Shown: positions 1 to 6,854, counted from the stretch's first letter. The stretch: 9,178 bases of DNA from an uncultured Capnocytophaga sp. (GCF_938029845.1 NZ_CALHGG010000114.1:1-9178); one strand, 5' to 3'. Numbers and translations: made by a program. The notes: generated from the sequence alone by a model not told the origin.

Positions 1-138
1 CGTATCTCGGAGGCGGAAAAGCTCGGTTTTGATACCATCTTTATCTCCAAATACTCCAAACTCACCGCTGGTAAAAGCCATATCAATGTCATTGCCTATG
101 CTAAAGTAGAAGAGGTCATCGCTCACCTATTTGGCTAA
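1..138 (+). CDS. radA: DNA repair protein RadA, C-terminal end (partial)
   Basis: Only the last 45 residues are in the window; the gene starts upstream. The reading frame is open from base 1 to TAA at 136-138. The segment RISEAEKLGFDTIFISKYSK resembles the C-terminal Lon-protease-like domain of RadA/Sms, where a similar 'EAEKLGF.. IF(I/V)SKY' stretch closes the protein in Flavobacteriia. RadA is a hexameric RecA-like ATPase that drives branch migration in recombination and DNA repair. The catalytic domains lie outside the window, so the call rests on this tail only. The next gene starts 30 bp downstream on the same strand with no clear terminator or promoter between them, so read-through is likely. 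Confidence 0.8.
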   Translation, partial: RISEAEKLGFDTIFISKYSKLTAGKSHINVIAYAKVEEVIAHLFG

Positions 139-168
139 TCCTAATATTTCTATAAACCTTAAATCCTT

Positions 169-966
169 ATGAAACAGCTCCTTTTACTCATAAGTAGCCT
201 TCTACTTTTTTCTTGTTCAAAGGCTACTCATACAAGCACTACACCTATACCTCCCTCCAGCTCGGCTAGTGTAATAGACCTTTCTCCTACCCTTGAGAGT
301 CGGATATTGGGAGGTACACAGCACTATGCAGTATATCTTCCGCCCAGCTATACCAAAGAGCCTCAACGTAAGTACCCTGTACTCTACCTACTACATGGTA
401 TGTATCAGAATTACAGAAGCTGGATTCATGAAGGAGAACTACAAGCCGCAGCCAACAAAGCCATAGCCGAAGGAGCTGTGGAGATGATTATCATCTGCCC
501 TAATGGGTTCAACTCGTTCTATTACAATAGTGCTGATATGCATTATGAAGACTTTTTTATACAAGAGTTTGTCCCTGAGATAGAAAGGAGATACCGTATT
601 CTTTCCGAAAAGGAACATCGGAACATAGCAGGGCTTTCTATGGGAGGTTTTGGGGCAACTTACTTAGCCTTCCAGCATCATGAGCTCTTTGGCAATGCCT
701 ATTCGACCAGCGGCGGCTTTATAGAACCTGCTACTACCCTACTTAAAAACATTATCAATGTTAAATTAGCTACAGAGAAAAGTCATTTCCCTACTTACAC
801 CTTAGAATGTGGAGAAGAAGATGCTTTAGTGATTGAATCCAATAGGATACTCAGTCAATTCTTGGACGAAAAACAAATACACTACACCAAAATATTCCGA
901 AAAGGTACTCATAATTGGAAATTTTGGAAGGAATCGCTGCCAAAAATTCTCCATTCGGTAAGATAA
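169..966 (+). CDS. Lipoprotein esterase, alpha/beta hydrolase (Esterase D-like family)
   Basis: A 265-residue protein. Residues 1-16 are a lipoprotein signal peptide with lipobox LFSC and lipidated Cys16, followed by a Ser/Thr/Pro-rich linker to about residue 36. The rest is an alpha/beta hydrolase of the Esterase family (PF00756; relatives include feruloyl and acetylxylan esterases, S-formylglutathione hydrolase and enterochelin esterase). An oxyanion-type LLHG lies at 74-77, the nucleophile elbow GLSMGG at 155-160 (Ser157), the likely acid is Asp218 in CGEEDA, and the catalytic His is His248 in GTHNW. It probably cleaves carbohydrate or other acyl esters in the cell envelope; the substrate cannot be read. 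The residues after Cys16 (SKATHT) lack the acidic patch of Capnocytophaga surface-export signals, so a periplasm-facing location is more likely (inference). It has normal length and an intact triad. It is followed after 17 bp by the repeat-protein array. Confidence 0.85.
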   Translation: MKQLLLLISSLLLFSCSKATHTSTTPIPPSSSASVIDLSPTLESRILGGTQHYAVYLPPSYTKEPQRKYPVLYLLHGMYQNYRSWIHEGELQAAANKAIAEGAVEMIIICPNGFNSFYYNSADMHYEDFFIQEFVPEIERRYRILSEKEHRNIAGLSMGGFGATYLAFQHHELFGNAYSTSGGFIEPATTLLKNIINVKLATEKSHFPTYTLECGEEDALVIESNRILSQFLDEKQIHYTKIFRKGTHNWKFWKESLPKILHSVR

Positions 967-983
967 TTTTAATTTGCGATACT

Positions 984-1988
984 ATGAAAAACTATTTATT
1001 CCCCTTTTTATTCCTTTTCTCTATTGTTATATGGGGACAAAATGATCCTTTACCGATAAAAATTAAAAAAAAACATAGAACAATAGGAAATTTTTCTGGA
1101 AAAATAAAATCTATAAACTATATTAGTTGTAGTGTTATAGATAATAGAAATACCATAAGAACATTTCGTGAAGTTTATGACAATGAATATCTTTATTTAT
1201 TTGATAAAAAAGGTAATATAACTCATACTTATAAATATGATAATTCAAACAAACTCGTAGAAGAGAAAAAATTTCTATACTCATATAATGAAAATGACTT
1301 ACTTATAAAAGAATTATATTATAAAAACAATGATTTGATAAGCAGTTATACCTACAAATATAACGAACACGCCAATAAAATAGAAGAAACCTATGAAGAT
1401 ACTCAAAAAAACTACAAATATCTAAGAAAATATAAATATGATGACAAAAACCGTCTTATTTTTGTGAAAGAAAAAAACACCAATAGAGAAGATACACTCA
1501 ATATTTTTAGAAGAACTTACAAAGATGATTTACTAATGGAAGAATATTATGGAGAAGAAAATTATTCTTATATCCACACTTATTTCTATGAAAATAAAAA
1601 ATTAAAAACTAAAAAAGAAGAAAGTAGCAGTTTTGAAGGGTGTTATAATACAGATGAAGAAAAAATATATAGATACAATGACAAAGAACTTCCTATATCT
1701 TGTGATGTCTATATAAGTCATAAATTACAAAATAATATAACATATGAGTATGATGAAAAAGGAAGAAAAATAAAAAGTGTCTATACTTCCTCTGATGATA
1801 GTCAATATGATTCTTATGCTACATATCAATATGATAAAATGGGAAATTTGATTGAAGAAAGTAATAGTCGTCTTTCTCAAAAAATAATCTATTTTTATGA
1901 CGAGCATAATAATTGGATTAAGCAGGAAGTATATTACAATAACAAATTTTCTCATATCTACGAAAGAACATTTACTTATTACGAATAA
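984..1988 (+). CDS. Secreted YD/RHS-like repeat protein, paralogue 1
   Basis: A 334-residue protein of unknown function. The start at 984 is chosen because it gives a clean signal peptide (MKNYLFPFLFLFSIVIWGQ, cleavage near Gly18/Gln19). The in-frame ATG at 915 lies inside the esterase gene and would bury this signal. After a short linker comes a GKIKS motif (39-43), then degenerate repeats of about 20-26 residues of the form Y-x-[YF]-[DN]-x-x-x-[NK]-[LI]-x-[EK], for example near 70-79, 84-92, 100-108, 125-133, 151-159, 255-264, 282-290 and 304-312. It ends in YERTFTYYE. The pattern recalls YD/RHS repeats, but it lacks the canonical DxxGR..xxY core and any toxin domain. It is very Lys/Tyr/Asn/Glu-rich and AT-rich: 13 of 60 bases are G or C at 1381-1440. 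It is the first of three paralogues, probably co-transcribed. An export location (periplasm or outside) follows from the signal; the role is unknown. Confidence 0.75.
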   Translation: MKNYLFPFLFLFSIVIWGQNDPLPIKIKKKHRTIGNFSGKIKSINYISCSVIDNRNTIRTFREVYDNEYLYLFDKKGNITHTYKYDNSNKLVEEKKFLYSYNENDLLIKELYYKNNDLISSYTYKYNEHANKIEETYEDTQKNYKYLRKYKYDDKNRLIFVKEKNTNREDTLNIFRRTYKDDLLMEEYYGEENYSYIHTYFYENKKLKTKKEESSSFEGCYNTDEEKIYRYNDKELPISCDVYISHKLQNNITYEYDEKGRKIKSVYTSSDDSQYDSYATYQYDKMGNLIEESNSRLSQKIIYFYDEHNNWIKQEVYYNNKFSHIYERTFTYYE

Positions 1989-1989
1989 A
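1954..1989 (+). repeat. Conserved 3' tail shared by paralogues 1 and 2 (copy 1)
   Basis: These 36 bases, covering the last codons and stop of paralogue 1, match 3361-3396 at 33 of 36 positions by hand count. The similarity is much higher than in the middle of the two genes, which suggests recent duplication, gene conversion, or constraint on the YERxFTYYE tail. Confidence 0.8.
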
Positions 1990-1991
1990 TA

Positions 1992-3395
1992 ATGAAACAT
2001 TTTTTAATCCCATTTTTATTTATCTCTACTGCTGTATTTGCTCAAAATACAAATAACAAAGTAGAAAGATATAAAACAGATCCTGCTATAAACGATGAGT
2101 TCAAAAAACCTCTTTTAGGAAAAGTAAAAACTATGCATACTGCCCATTATTTTATAGAATATAATAAATATGACACTATAAAAAAGGAGCTTTTTGATAA
2201 TAATTATACTTATGGCTTTGATAAAGAAGGAAGAGAAATTCTATTTATCAAATATGATATGCACGGCAATATAAGTAGCAAATATGAAAGGAGATACAAC
2301 GAAAAAGATAGTCTTACTTATCTAAGAGAATTTATATGGGGAGAAAACTTTGGAACTTATATAGGTGAAAAATCTTATTTCTATAATCCATTAGGACTGT
2401 TACAAGAAGTAAAAGGTTGTAGTCTTAAAGAAAGTGATATCTTTTTTCTTAACCGAGAGCTATACAAATATAATGACAAGCAACAGCTCTTAGAAAGTCA
2501 TTATTACAGCAATGATACTCTCATAGAAACTGTTATTCGTTCTTATAATGACATGGGAAAACTTATAAAAGAACTTGATTATTCAAAAGGAAAATTACGC
2601 TCTGAATACAAACTTGAATATGATGAAAGAGACAACCTTATCAAAAAAGATTATTATTTTACACAATTCTCTATCAGTCAAAAAAGTATCACTAAGTACC
2701 AATATGATGAACAGAACAGACTTATCTTGGCTACAGAAAATATAGATGGAGATGAAAATATTCTCATTAAGAACATTTATAAAGACAACTTACCTATAGA
2801 AAGTTATGAGAAGAATAGAAGTGGAGACGAAATACATATATTTTATCATTATAAAGAAAACCAACTTATAGAAGAAGAAAAATCTACCAGATTTTTTAAT
2901 GGACATTATTACAGTACTACTAAAGAAAAAATACAATATGATGAAAAATGTCGTATAAAGAAATTCTATGATTATGAAGGAAAAGAAATAGCAAGAACTT
3001 ATACTCATTATTATGATGATAAGGATAGAATAATAAAAACAGAACTATTATACAGCAATAATAAAAAAAAATATTGGACAAATAGTTATGATATGGCTAA
3101 TAATCTTACAAAAACTATTTATAATAATAAAGAAGCCGATAAAGATATTTATAGATATGACAAAAACAATAACTTACTCTCTAAAATAATTTATAAAGGA
3201 AATAAAGAAGTATATAAAGTACTTTATACTTATGACAAAGATAATAACTTACTTTCTAAAACAACTTACAAAGGAAATAAAGCAATAGAAAAAACATTTT
3301 ATACTTATGATAGCTATCAAAATCTTATCAAAATAGAAAAATATAATAACGGAAAGAACTATATCTACGAAAGAATTTTTACCTATTACGAATAA
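1992..3395 (+). CDS. Secreted YD/RHS-like repeat protein, paralogue 2 (longest)
   Basis: A 467-residue paralogue of the genes on both sides. Its ATG lies 3 bp after the previous stop, so translation is probably coupled. The signal peptide is MKHFLIPFLFISTAVFA, cut before Gln18. A GKVKT motif near residue 43 corresponds to GKIKS/GKVKS of the other two. The body is a ladder of YxYD/YxYN repeats. The end holds two consecutive 25-residue units (389-413 and 414-438) that are close copies of each other, starting YDKNNNLLSK and YDKDNNLLSK, then a degenerate third unit ending YERIFTYYE. The extra length relative to its neighbours comes from more repeats. It is AT-rich like paralogue 1. No catalytic motif, transmembrane segment beyond the signal, or T9SS-type C-terminal domain was recognised. 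It may be annotated elsewhere as an RHS-repeat or hypothetical protein; the function is unknown. Confidence 0.78.
   Translation: MKHFLIPFLFISTAVFAQNTNNKVERYKTDPAINDEFKKPLLGKVKTMHTAHYFIEYNKYDTIKKELFDNNYTYGFDKEGREILFIKYDMHGNISSKYERRYNEKDSLTYLREFIWGENFGTYIGEKSYFYNPLGLLQEVKGCSLKESDIFFLNRELYKYNDKQQLLESHYYSNDTLIETVIRSYNDMGKLIKELDYSKGKLRSEYKLEYDERDNLIKKDYYFTQFSISQKSITKYQYDEQNRLILATENIDGDENILIKNIYKDNLPIESYEKNRSGDEIHIFYHYKENQLIEEEKSTRFFNGHYYSTTKEKIQYDEKCRIKKFYDYEGKEIARTYTHYYDDKDRIIKTELLYSNNKKKYWTNSYDMANNLTKTIYNNKEADKDIYRYDKNNNLLSKIIYKGNKEVYKVLYTYDKDNNLLSKTTYKGNKAIEKTFYTYDSYQNLIKIEKYNNGKNYIYERIFTYYE
3156..3305 (+). repeat. Two tandem 75-bp units inside paralogue 2
   Basis: Units 3156-3230 and 3231-3305 are head-to-tail copies, each exactly 25 codons and in frame. 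By hand alignment 62 of 75 bases match, with no gaps. Both encode YDK(N/D)NNLLSK..YKGNK...YT. A more degenerate unit follows from 3306. This is direct evidence that the protein lengthens by in-frame duplication of a repeat unit. Confidence 0.9.
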
Positions 3396-3396
3396 A
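3361..3396 (+). repeat. Conserved 3' tail shared by paralogues 1 and 2 (copy 2)
   Basis: This is the second copy of the 36-base tail seen at 1954-1989. It encodes YIYERIFTYYE and the stop. Paralogue 3 ends in the related VERIFTYYE but is clearly diverged at the DNA level. Confidence 0.8.
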
Positions 3397-3409
3397 ATAT
3401 TTTAACACT

Positions 3410-4609
3410 ATGAAACATTTTTTATTTATCTTATTATTTTATTTTTCTTCTTGTTTTTATGTATCTCTTCTGTCTCAAGAAGATGACCCTAATAGATATA
3501 CTAACGAACATCTTAGAAACTTAGGTATTACTCCTCAAGGGAAAGTAAAATCAGTAGAGAAATTCATTTACCATTATGAAAATAAAAATGGGAAAGAGGT
3601 AAAGATATTCCCTAAGAATGCGAAAGTAGAACGTATGCCCGTACATAGCCGATACATCTTTGATAAAAAGGGAAATATCATAGAATTTTATAACTACTAT
3701 ACCGATGGGAAACTTTTCCAAAAGATATTTTACCAATACAACGTGGACAATCTACTTACAAAAGCTGATGAATACAAATACATAGAAGAAAACAATCCCC
3801 AGCACACAGAAGAAGAAATTTTCTACGAGGGAAAAGTAATGATCTCTAAAAAATACAAGATTGATGGCAACTTATTTGAAATAAGAATGTTGTTTGATAA
3901 AAACAAAAGGAAAAAAGCTATTTCAGAATATAGAAATAATACGCTCATTAATAAAAATAAATATTCCTATAATAGCAAAGGGAATATTACATATGAAAAA
4001 AATAAATCAATGAGCCTTTTAGGTGATGAAGCATATGATACTTGGTATACATATACGAAAGAAGGTACATTGCTTGCTGAAAAGAAAGAATGTTACTCCA
4101 TGTTTTGTTTTTATACTACTTATCAATATTTAGCCAATAATGAAGTATATGAAGAGACCACCTATACAACACCTTTACATGATGAGAAAGATATCTCTGA
4201 CAAAAGAACAAGATACTACATCTATGACTCCAAAGGAGCTATAGTAGAGATACAAACATACAAGGGAGAGGATTTTCGTTCCTACCACTGTATGGAAAAC
4301 GATAAAGAAGTAGAAACTTATAGTTATTTTCTGGAAGGAGAGGTCATAAAGACTATTTTTTCTTATGATAAGAACAACCAACTCATCAAGAAAGAAAATT
4401 TTAATCTTCTTACAGGCGATTTTACCTCTGGAACGTATTATACGTATGATGAGAAAGGAAATTTGCTACAAATAGATGACGGACAGATTCCTTCCCCTAA
4501 TAGAACCATCTACCACTATGACAAATTCAACAACTGTACCCAAGAAATTTGGTACAAAAATAACAAACCTGCTGCTATTGTAGAACGCATCTTTACCTAT
4601 TATGAATAA
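3410..4609 (+). CDS. Secreted YD/RHS-like repeat protein, paralogue 3
   Basis: A 399-residue third paralogue, 14 bp after the second. Its first 15 bases (atgaaacatttttta) are identical to those of paralogue 2. The N-terminus MKHFLFILLFYFSSCFYVSLLSQ is hydrophobic. A Cys at 15 follows FSS, but hydrophobic residues come right after it, so type-I cleavage near Ser22/Gln23 is preferred over lipidation (not certain). GKVKS lies near residue 45, followed by YIFDKKGNI, matching YLFDKKGNI of paralogue 1, then spaced YxYD/YxYN repeats and a C-terminus VERIFTYYE. It is less AT-rich than the first two (20 of 60 bases G or C at 4201-4260) and more diverged, which suggests an older copy or different history. 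It runs convergent to the lipoprotein gene, with only 9 bp between stops and no hairpin terminator visible. Function unknown. Confidence 0.77.
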   Translation: MKHFLFILLFYFSSCFYVSLLSQEDDPNRYTNEHLRNLGITPQGKVKSVEKFIYHYENKNGKEVKIFPKNAKVERMPVHSRYIFDKKGNIIEFYNYYTDGKLFQKIFYQYNVDNLLTKADEYKYIEENNPQHTEEEIFYEGKVMISKKYKIDGNLFEIRMLFDKNKRKKAISEYRNNTLINKNKYSYNSKGNITYEKNKSMSLLGDEAYDTWYTYTKEGTLLAEKKECYSMFCFYTTYQYLANNEVYEETTYTTPLHDEKDISDKRTRYYIYDSKGAIVEIQTYKGEDFRSYHCMENDKEVETYSYFLEGEVIKTIFSYDKNNQLIKKENFNLLTGDFTSGTYYTYDEKGNLLQIDDGQIPSPNRTIYHYDKFNNCTQEIWYKNNKPAAIVERIFTYYE

Positions 4610-4618
4610 CAAAGACTC

Positions 4619-5716
4619 CTATCTCCAGATGAGCCGTTGCGCTGCTGATATGGGGTATTTCCCAGCTTTGGGATAGAATATAGTACCATCATTATCAGCA
4701 TCAAGATCTCTAGTTTTGCCATTATTCTCTATAATGATGAGCATATTGATCGCCACTGCAGTCCCAAATACCGCTGGGTCATAGGCATAGGGCACTGCAG
4801 AGTGTCTGGGTTGTCCTGTAAAGGCAATATACTTCCCATCTGGAGAAAAGGATGGGAGACGCTCTCCACCTGAATAATAAGTTCTTGCATCGGTAATGCC
4901 ATCTACCTTTGAAGTAGTTACTTGGTAGTGTGAGTCCTCTTGTATATCATAGAGCCAAATATGCTTATCTCCCCTTCTGAAGACAAATTGTGTCCCTTGT
5001 GGGTTCATATTGAGCATCTCTATATCATTGAATGGGATCTTTTTTACATAGGTCATACGCCAATTATTGCTTTCTGAGGCTTTTATGAGTTCATTATCTA
5101 CACTAAGGAAAAGTTCCCCAGCACTTGACCAGCCTACGATATTGATCCTATGCGGCTCATATCCGTCGATATTAAATTCTTTTAGCACACGCCCGCTACT
5201 CCTATCCAATATACTTGCAGGATTATCATCATTATAACCCGTAGATTTTTTGGCTTGTACAGCAACAAATCGTTCGTCAGGCGAGAGGAAAAAACCTACC
5301 CCCCCAGAGCCGCCTACATCATAACCATTGAAATCAAAAGAATTGATTTTACGCTTCTGAAAATCATCATCACTGCTGGCCGCACCAGATTTCTTCTCAA
5401 GCATAGGCAGATAGGTAAATTGAAGATAATCCGTCTGATATTGGCCATAAGGTCGTTTTGCCCAAGCCACCAATAGCTTCTGGCCATCCCAAGAGACATC
5501 ATACTTATCAACTATATTGCTCTTGAATATCTCAGTAATGTTTCTCCCTGAGCGAAGGTCATAATACCCATACCCACCTGCAAATTCGTAGTATATGCCA
5601 CTGCCTGTAACCCCTAAGGCTCCTGAGGTGCCTGCTCCTGATGTCTCATTATCTTTACTGCAAGAAAAGAACAGAAATAATGAGGCAATAACTATTGTAA
5701 AAGTTAATTTTTTCAT
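4619..5716 (-). CDS. Lipoprotein with TolB/WD40-like beta-propeller repeats
   Basis: A 365-residue protein. The start at 5716 gives the lipoprotein signal MKKLTFTIVIASLFLFFSC (lipid on Cys19). The longer frame from 5740 would begin inside the predicted promoter -7 box, so it is rejected. A Gly/Ser-rich linker (26-40) follows. Propeller-blade motifs include VSWDGQKLLVAW (74-85), LSPDERFVAVQ (144-154), GWSSAGELFLS (195-205), NPQGTQFVFRRG (238-249) with IWLYDI after it, and FSPDGKYIAFTG (290-301). This PDGxxIAF pattern is that of TolB/PD40 repeats. A DADNDG stretch (339-344) resembles a Ca-binding DxDxDG loop. Residues after Cys19 (SKDNE) resemble the K-(D/E)-rich surface lipoprotein export signal described in Capnocytophaga canimorsus, so the cell surface is a plausible location. 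The partner or ligand is unknown. It is monocistronic and convergent with the repeat-protein array. Confidence 0.8.
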   Translation of the reverse strand: MKKLTFTIVIASLFLFFSCSKDNETSGAGTSGALGVTGSGIYYEFAGGYGYYDLRSGRNITEIFKSNIVDKYDVSWDGQKLLVAWAKRPYGQYQTDYLQFTYLPMLEKKSGAASSDDDFQKRKINSFDFNGYDVGGSGGVGFFLSPDERFVAVQAKKSTGYNDDNPASILDRSSGRVLKEFNIDGYEPHRINIVGWSSAGELFLSVDNELIKASESNNWRMTYVKKIPFNDIEMLNMNPQGTQFVFRRGDKHIWLYDIQEDSHYQVTTSKVDGITDARTYYSGGERLPSFSPDGKYIAFTGQPRHSAVPYAYDPAVFGTAVAINMLIIIENNGKTRDLDADNDGTIFYPKAGKYPISAAQRLIWR

Positions 5717-5737
5717 ATCTATATTATTTATTGAGGG

Positions 5738-5768
5738 CAAAAATATAAAATCTTGAAATACAAAACAA
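5738..5768 (-). promoter_or_regulatory. Predicted Bacteroidetes promoter for the propeller lipoprotein
   Basis: On the minus strand the -7 box TATTTTTG (5745-5738) fits TAnnTTTG exactly. A -33-like TTG lies at 5768-5766, 20 bases away. The start codon at 5716 is 21 bases below the box, leaving a short leader. Confidence 0.5.
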
Positions 5769-5875
5769 AATTATCCTTTTATATTTTTGTTAATCTTCAT
5801 CTCTAAAAAGTTAATCCTCAGTGGATAGCAAGCTTTGCATGAAAAGGAAAAATCGTTACTCAAGGTAAAATCCTT
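5746..5875. other. Intergenic spacer with an inverted repeat
   Basis: This is non-coding sequence between two minus-strand genes; the first bases carry the promoter of the downstream gene. AAAAGGA (5842-5848) and TCCTTTT (5871-5877) form an inverted repeat with a 22-base loop that touches the DUF2809 stop codon. GCAAGCTTTGC (5828-5838) is a small 4-bp stem with a 3-base loop. Either could help end the NUDIX-DUF2809 transcript, but the stems are weak and AT-rich, so no terminator is claimed. No small ORF or RNA gene was recognised. Confidence 0.45.
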
Positions 5876-6235
5876 TTACTTATCAAAAATAAATACTAAA
5901 AAGCAGCCTGTAGCATAGCAAAGAATATCTTCAAAAGAGAAATAATTCCCTAGTAGAATATAGCCAAGGGTACCCTTGCCAAAACCAAAGAAAGTAGCCA
6001 GCTTAAAGTATTGTAACACCTCCACAAATACAGCAAAGCAGAAAATTCCTATAAGCAATTTCTTAGTGTTCTTGATACGGAAAAAGGCTCTAATAAAGCA
6101 ATAAATCAGTATCACCACCAAGATATCACCTAAGTATGCCCGTACAAAGGAAACACTCTTGAATAAAGTGGCTATGGCTACCTCTACCAAAAAGAGGATC
6201 AGGGCAGCGAAGAAGTATTTGGGATTGAATTTCAT
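5876..6235 (-). CDS. DUF2809 family membrane protein
   Basis: A 119-residue integral membrane protein with four hydrophobic segments, at about 7-25, 35-53, 59-77 and 101-117. It matches the DUF2809 pattern as I know it: Arg32 followed by Gly36-Asp37 (RAYLGD) at the start of helix 2, Glu72 in the EVLQ motif of helix 3, and Asp103 in DILCYATG at helix 4. The charged residues in otherwise hydrophobic helices are the recognisable signature. No biochemical role is established for the family that I know of. Its ATG overlaps the stop of the NUDIX gene (shared ATGA, 6232-6235), so the two are very likely co-transcribed and translationally coupled. Length is typical for the family. Confidence 0.8.
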   Translation of the reverse strand: MKFNPKYFFAALILFLVEVAIATLFKSVSFVRAYLGDILVVILIYCFIRAFFRIKNTKKLLIGIFCFAVFVEVLQYFKLATFFGFGKGTLGYILLGNYFSFEDILCYATGCFLVFIFDK

Positions 6236-6747
6236 TGGTTTAAGTAATATTTTTCAATGACTGTTCTTACAGAGACAAAGCCTATTTTGCTAAGGTCGAT
6301 TTCAGGTATGGGAATCCATTGTAAGGACTTGATTTCATCGGCTGCTCTTACAGAGACAGGCACATCCAAAGGACATTCGTAGAAAATATCCATAGTACGA
6401 TAGGGAACATCCTTGTACAAATAATGATTGGGTTGAGTAGTCACATATTTTAGTTGGCTTGGCGTTATCTCTAAGCCCAATTCCTCATTCACCTCACGAC
6501 AAGCAGCCGCTTCGGCATTCTCATCAGGATCTATAAAGCCCCCAGGGAGGTCTAACTTACCTTTATCAGGGTCTATATTACGTACCGCAAAAAGGATTTC
6601 TCTCTCACGCCTGAAAATAACTGCCACCGCAGCAGCTATATTGTGGTAATAGACAAAACCACATTGATGGCAGAGAAAACGTACTAAGTTAGGAAACTCT
6701 ATATCCTTGCTTCCACAATGGGGACAATAGGTGAAAATTTGTTCCAT
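6232..6747 (-). CDS. NUDIX hydrolase with N-terminal zinc ribbon
   Basis: A 171-residue protein. The start at 6747 is chosen because MEQIFTYCPHCG begins the zinc ribbon directly; the upstream extension to 6801 would cross the predicted promoter. Zinc-ribbon cysteines are Cys8, Cys11, Cys26 and Cys29. The NUDIX box GX5EX7REUXEEXGU is complete at 70-92 (Gly70, Glu76, Arg84, Glu85, Glu88, Glu89, Gly91). It hydrolyses a nucleoside diphosphate linked to another moiety, with metal bound by the box glutamates, in the cytoplasm. The zinc ribbon recalls NADH pyrophosphatase NudC, but the protein is shorter and the NudC SQPWPFP motif after the box is absent (here TQPNHY), so the substrate is open. Oxidised nucleotide or dinucleotide clean-up is possible. 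It is the first gene of an operon with the DUF2809 gene. Confidence 0.9.
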   Translation of the reverse strand: MEQIFTYCPHCGSKDIEFPNLVRFLCHQCGFVYYHNIAAAVAVIFRREREILFAVRNIDPDKGKLDLPGGFIDPDENAEAAACREVNEELGLEITPSQLKYVTTQPNHYLYKDVPYRTMDIFYECPLDVPVSVRAADEIKSLQWIPIPEIDLSKIGFVSVRTVIEKYYLNQ

Positions 6748-6768
6748 GATATACTTATTTTGCAAGGA

Positions 6769-6801
6769 CAAAAATAGTGAAAATTGCGCACATAACCTCA
6801 A
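6769..6801 (-). promoter_or_regulatory. Predicted promoter of the NUDIX-DUF2809 operon
   Basis: On the minus strand the -7 box TATTTTTG (6776-6769) fits TAnnTTTG, and a TTG lies at 6801-6799 with a 22-base spacer. The box ends 21 bases above the chosen ATG at 6747, the same geometry as at the propeller lipoprotein gene. Confidence 0.5.
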
Positions 6802-6846
6802 AGAAAAAGAAAATCATTTTATAGCCAAAAAGTCATTATTTTTTCG

Positions 6847-6854
6847 TAAATTTG
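6847..6854 (+). promoter_or_regulatory. Predicted -7 box of the comM promoter
   Basis: TAAATTTG fits TAnnTTTG and lies 35 bases before the comM start codon. No clear TTG is seen at the usual upstream distance, so the -33 element is weak or absent. The box sits in the 142-bp divergent spacer (6748-6889) shared with the NUDIX operon promoter. Confidence 0.4.

Noticed and set aside
915..983. N-terminal extension of paralogue 1 from ATG 915
   Set aside because: It overlaps the esterase gene and would place 23 non-hydrophobic-leader residues before a clear signal peptide at 984.
1954..1988. The YERxFTYYE tail as a type IX secretion C-terminal domain
   Set aside because: T9SS domains are about 70-100 residues with a different beta-sandwich pattern; this tail is short and is part of the last repeat.
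3156..3305. CRISPR-like or intergenic satellite repeat
   Set aside because: The units are contiguous without spacers, in frame and coding.
984..4609. A polymorphic Rhs toxin with immunity genes
   Set aside because: All three products are short, have signal peptides and end in the same tail. There is no variable toxin tip, no Rhs core motif and no small immunity ORF.
984..4609. MORN-like YwqK antitoxin family proteins
   Set aside because: The repeats follow YxYD/N...L(I)xK spacing and not the NGxxxGxxxxY(Y) pattern of YwqK/MORN repeats, and no partner toxin is adjacent.
4605..4625. Bidirectional terminator between convergent genes
   Set aside because: Only 9 bases separate the two stop codons and no inverted repeat with a T-run is visible.
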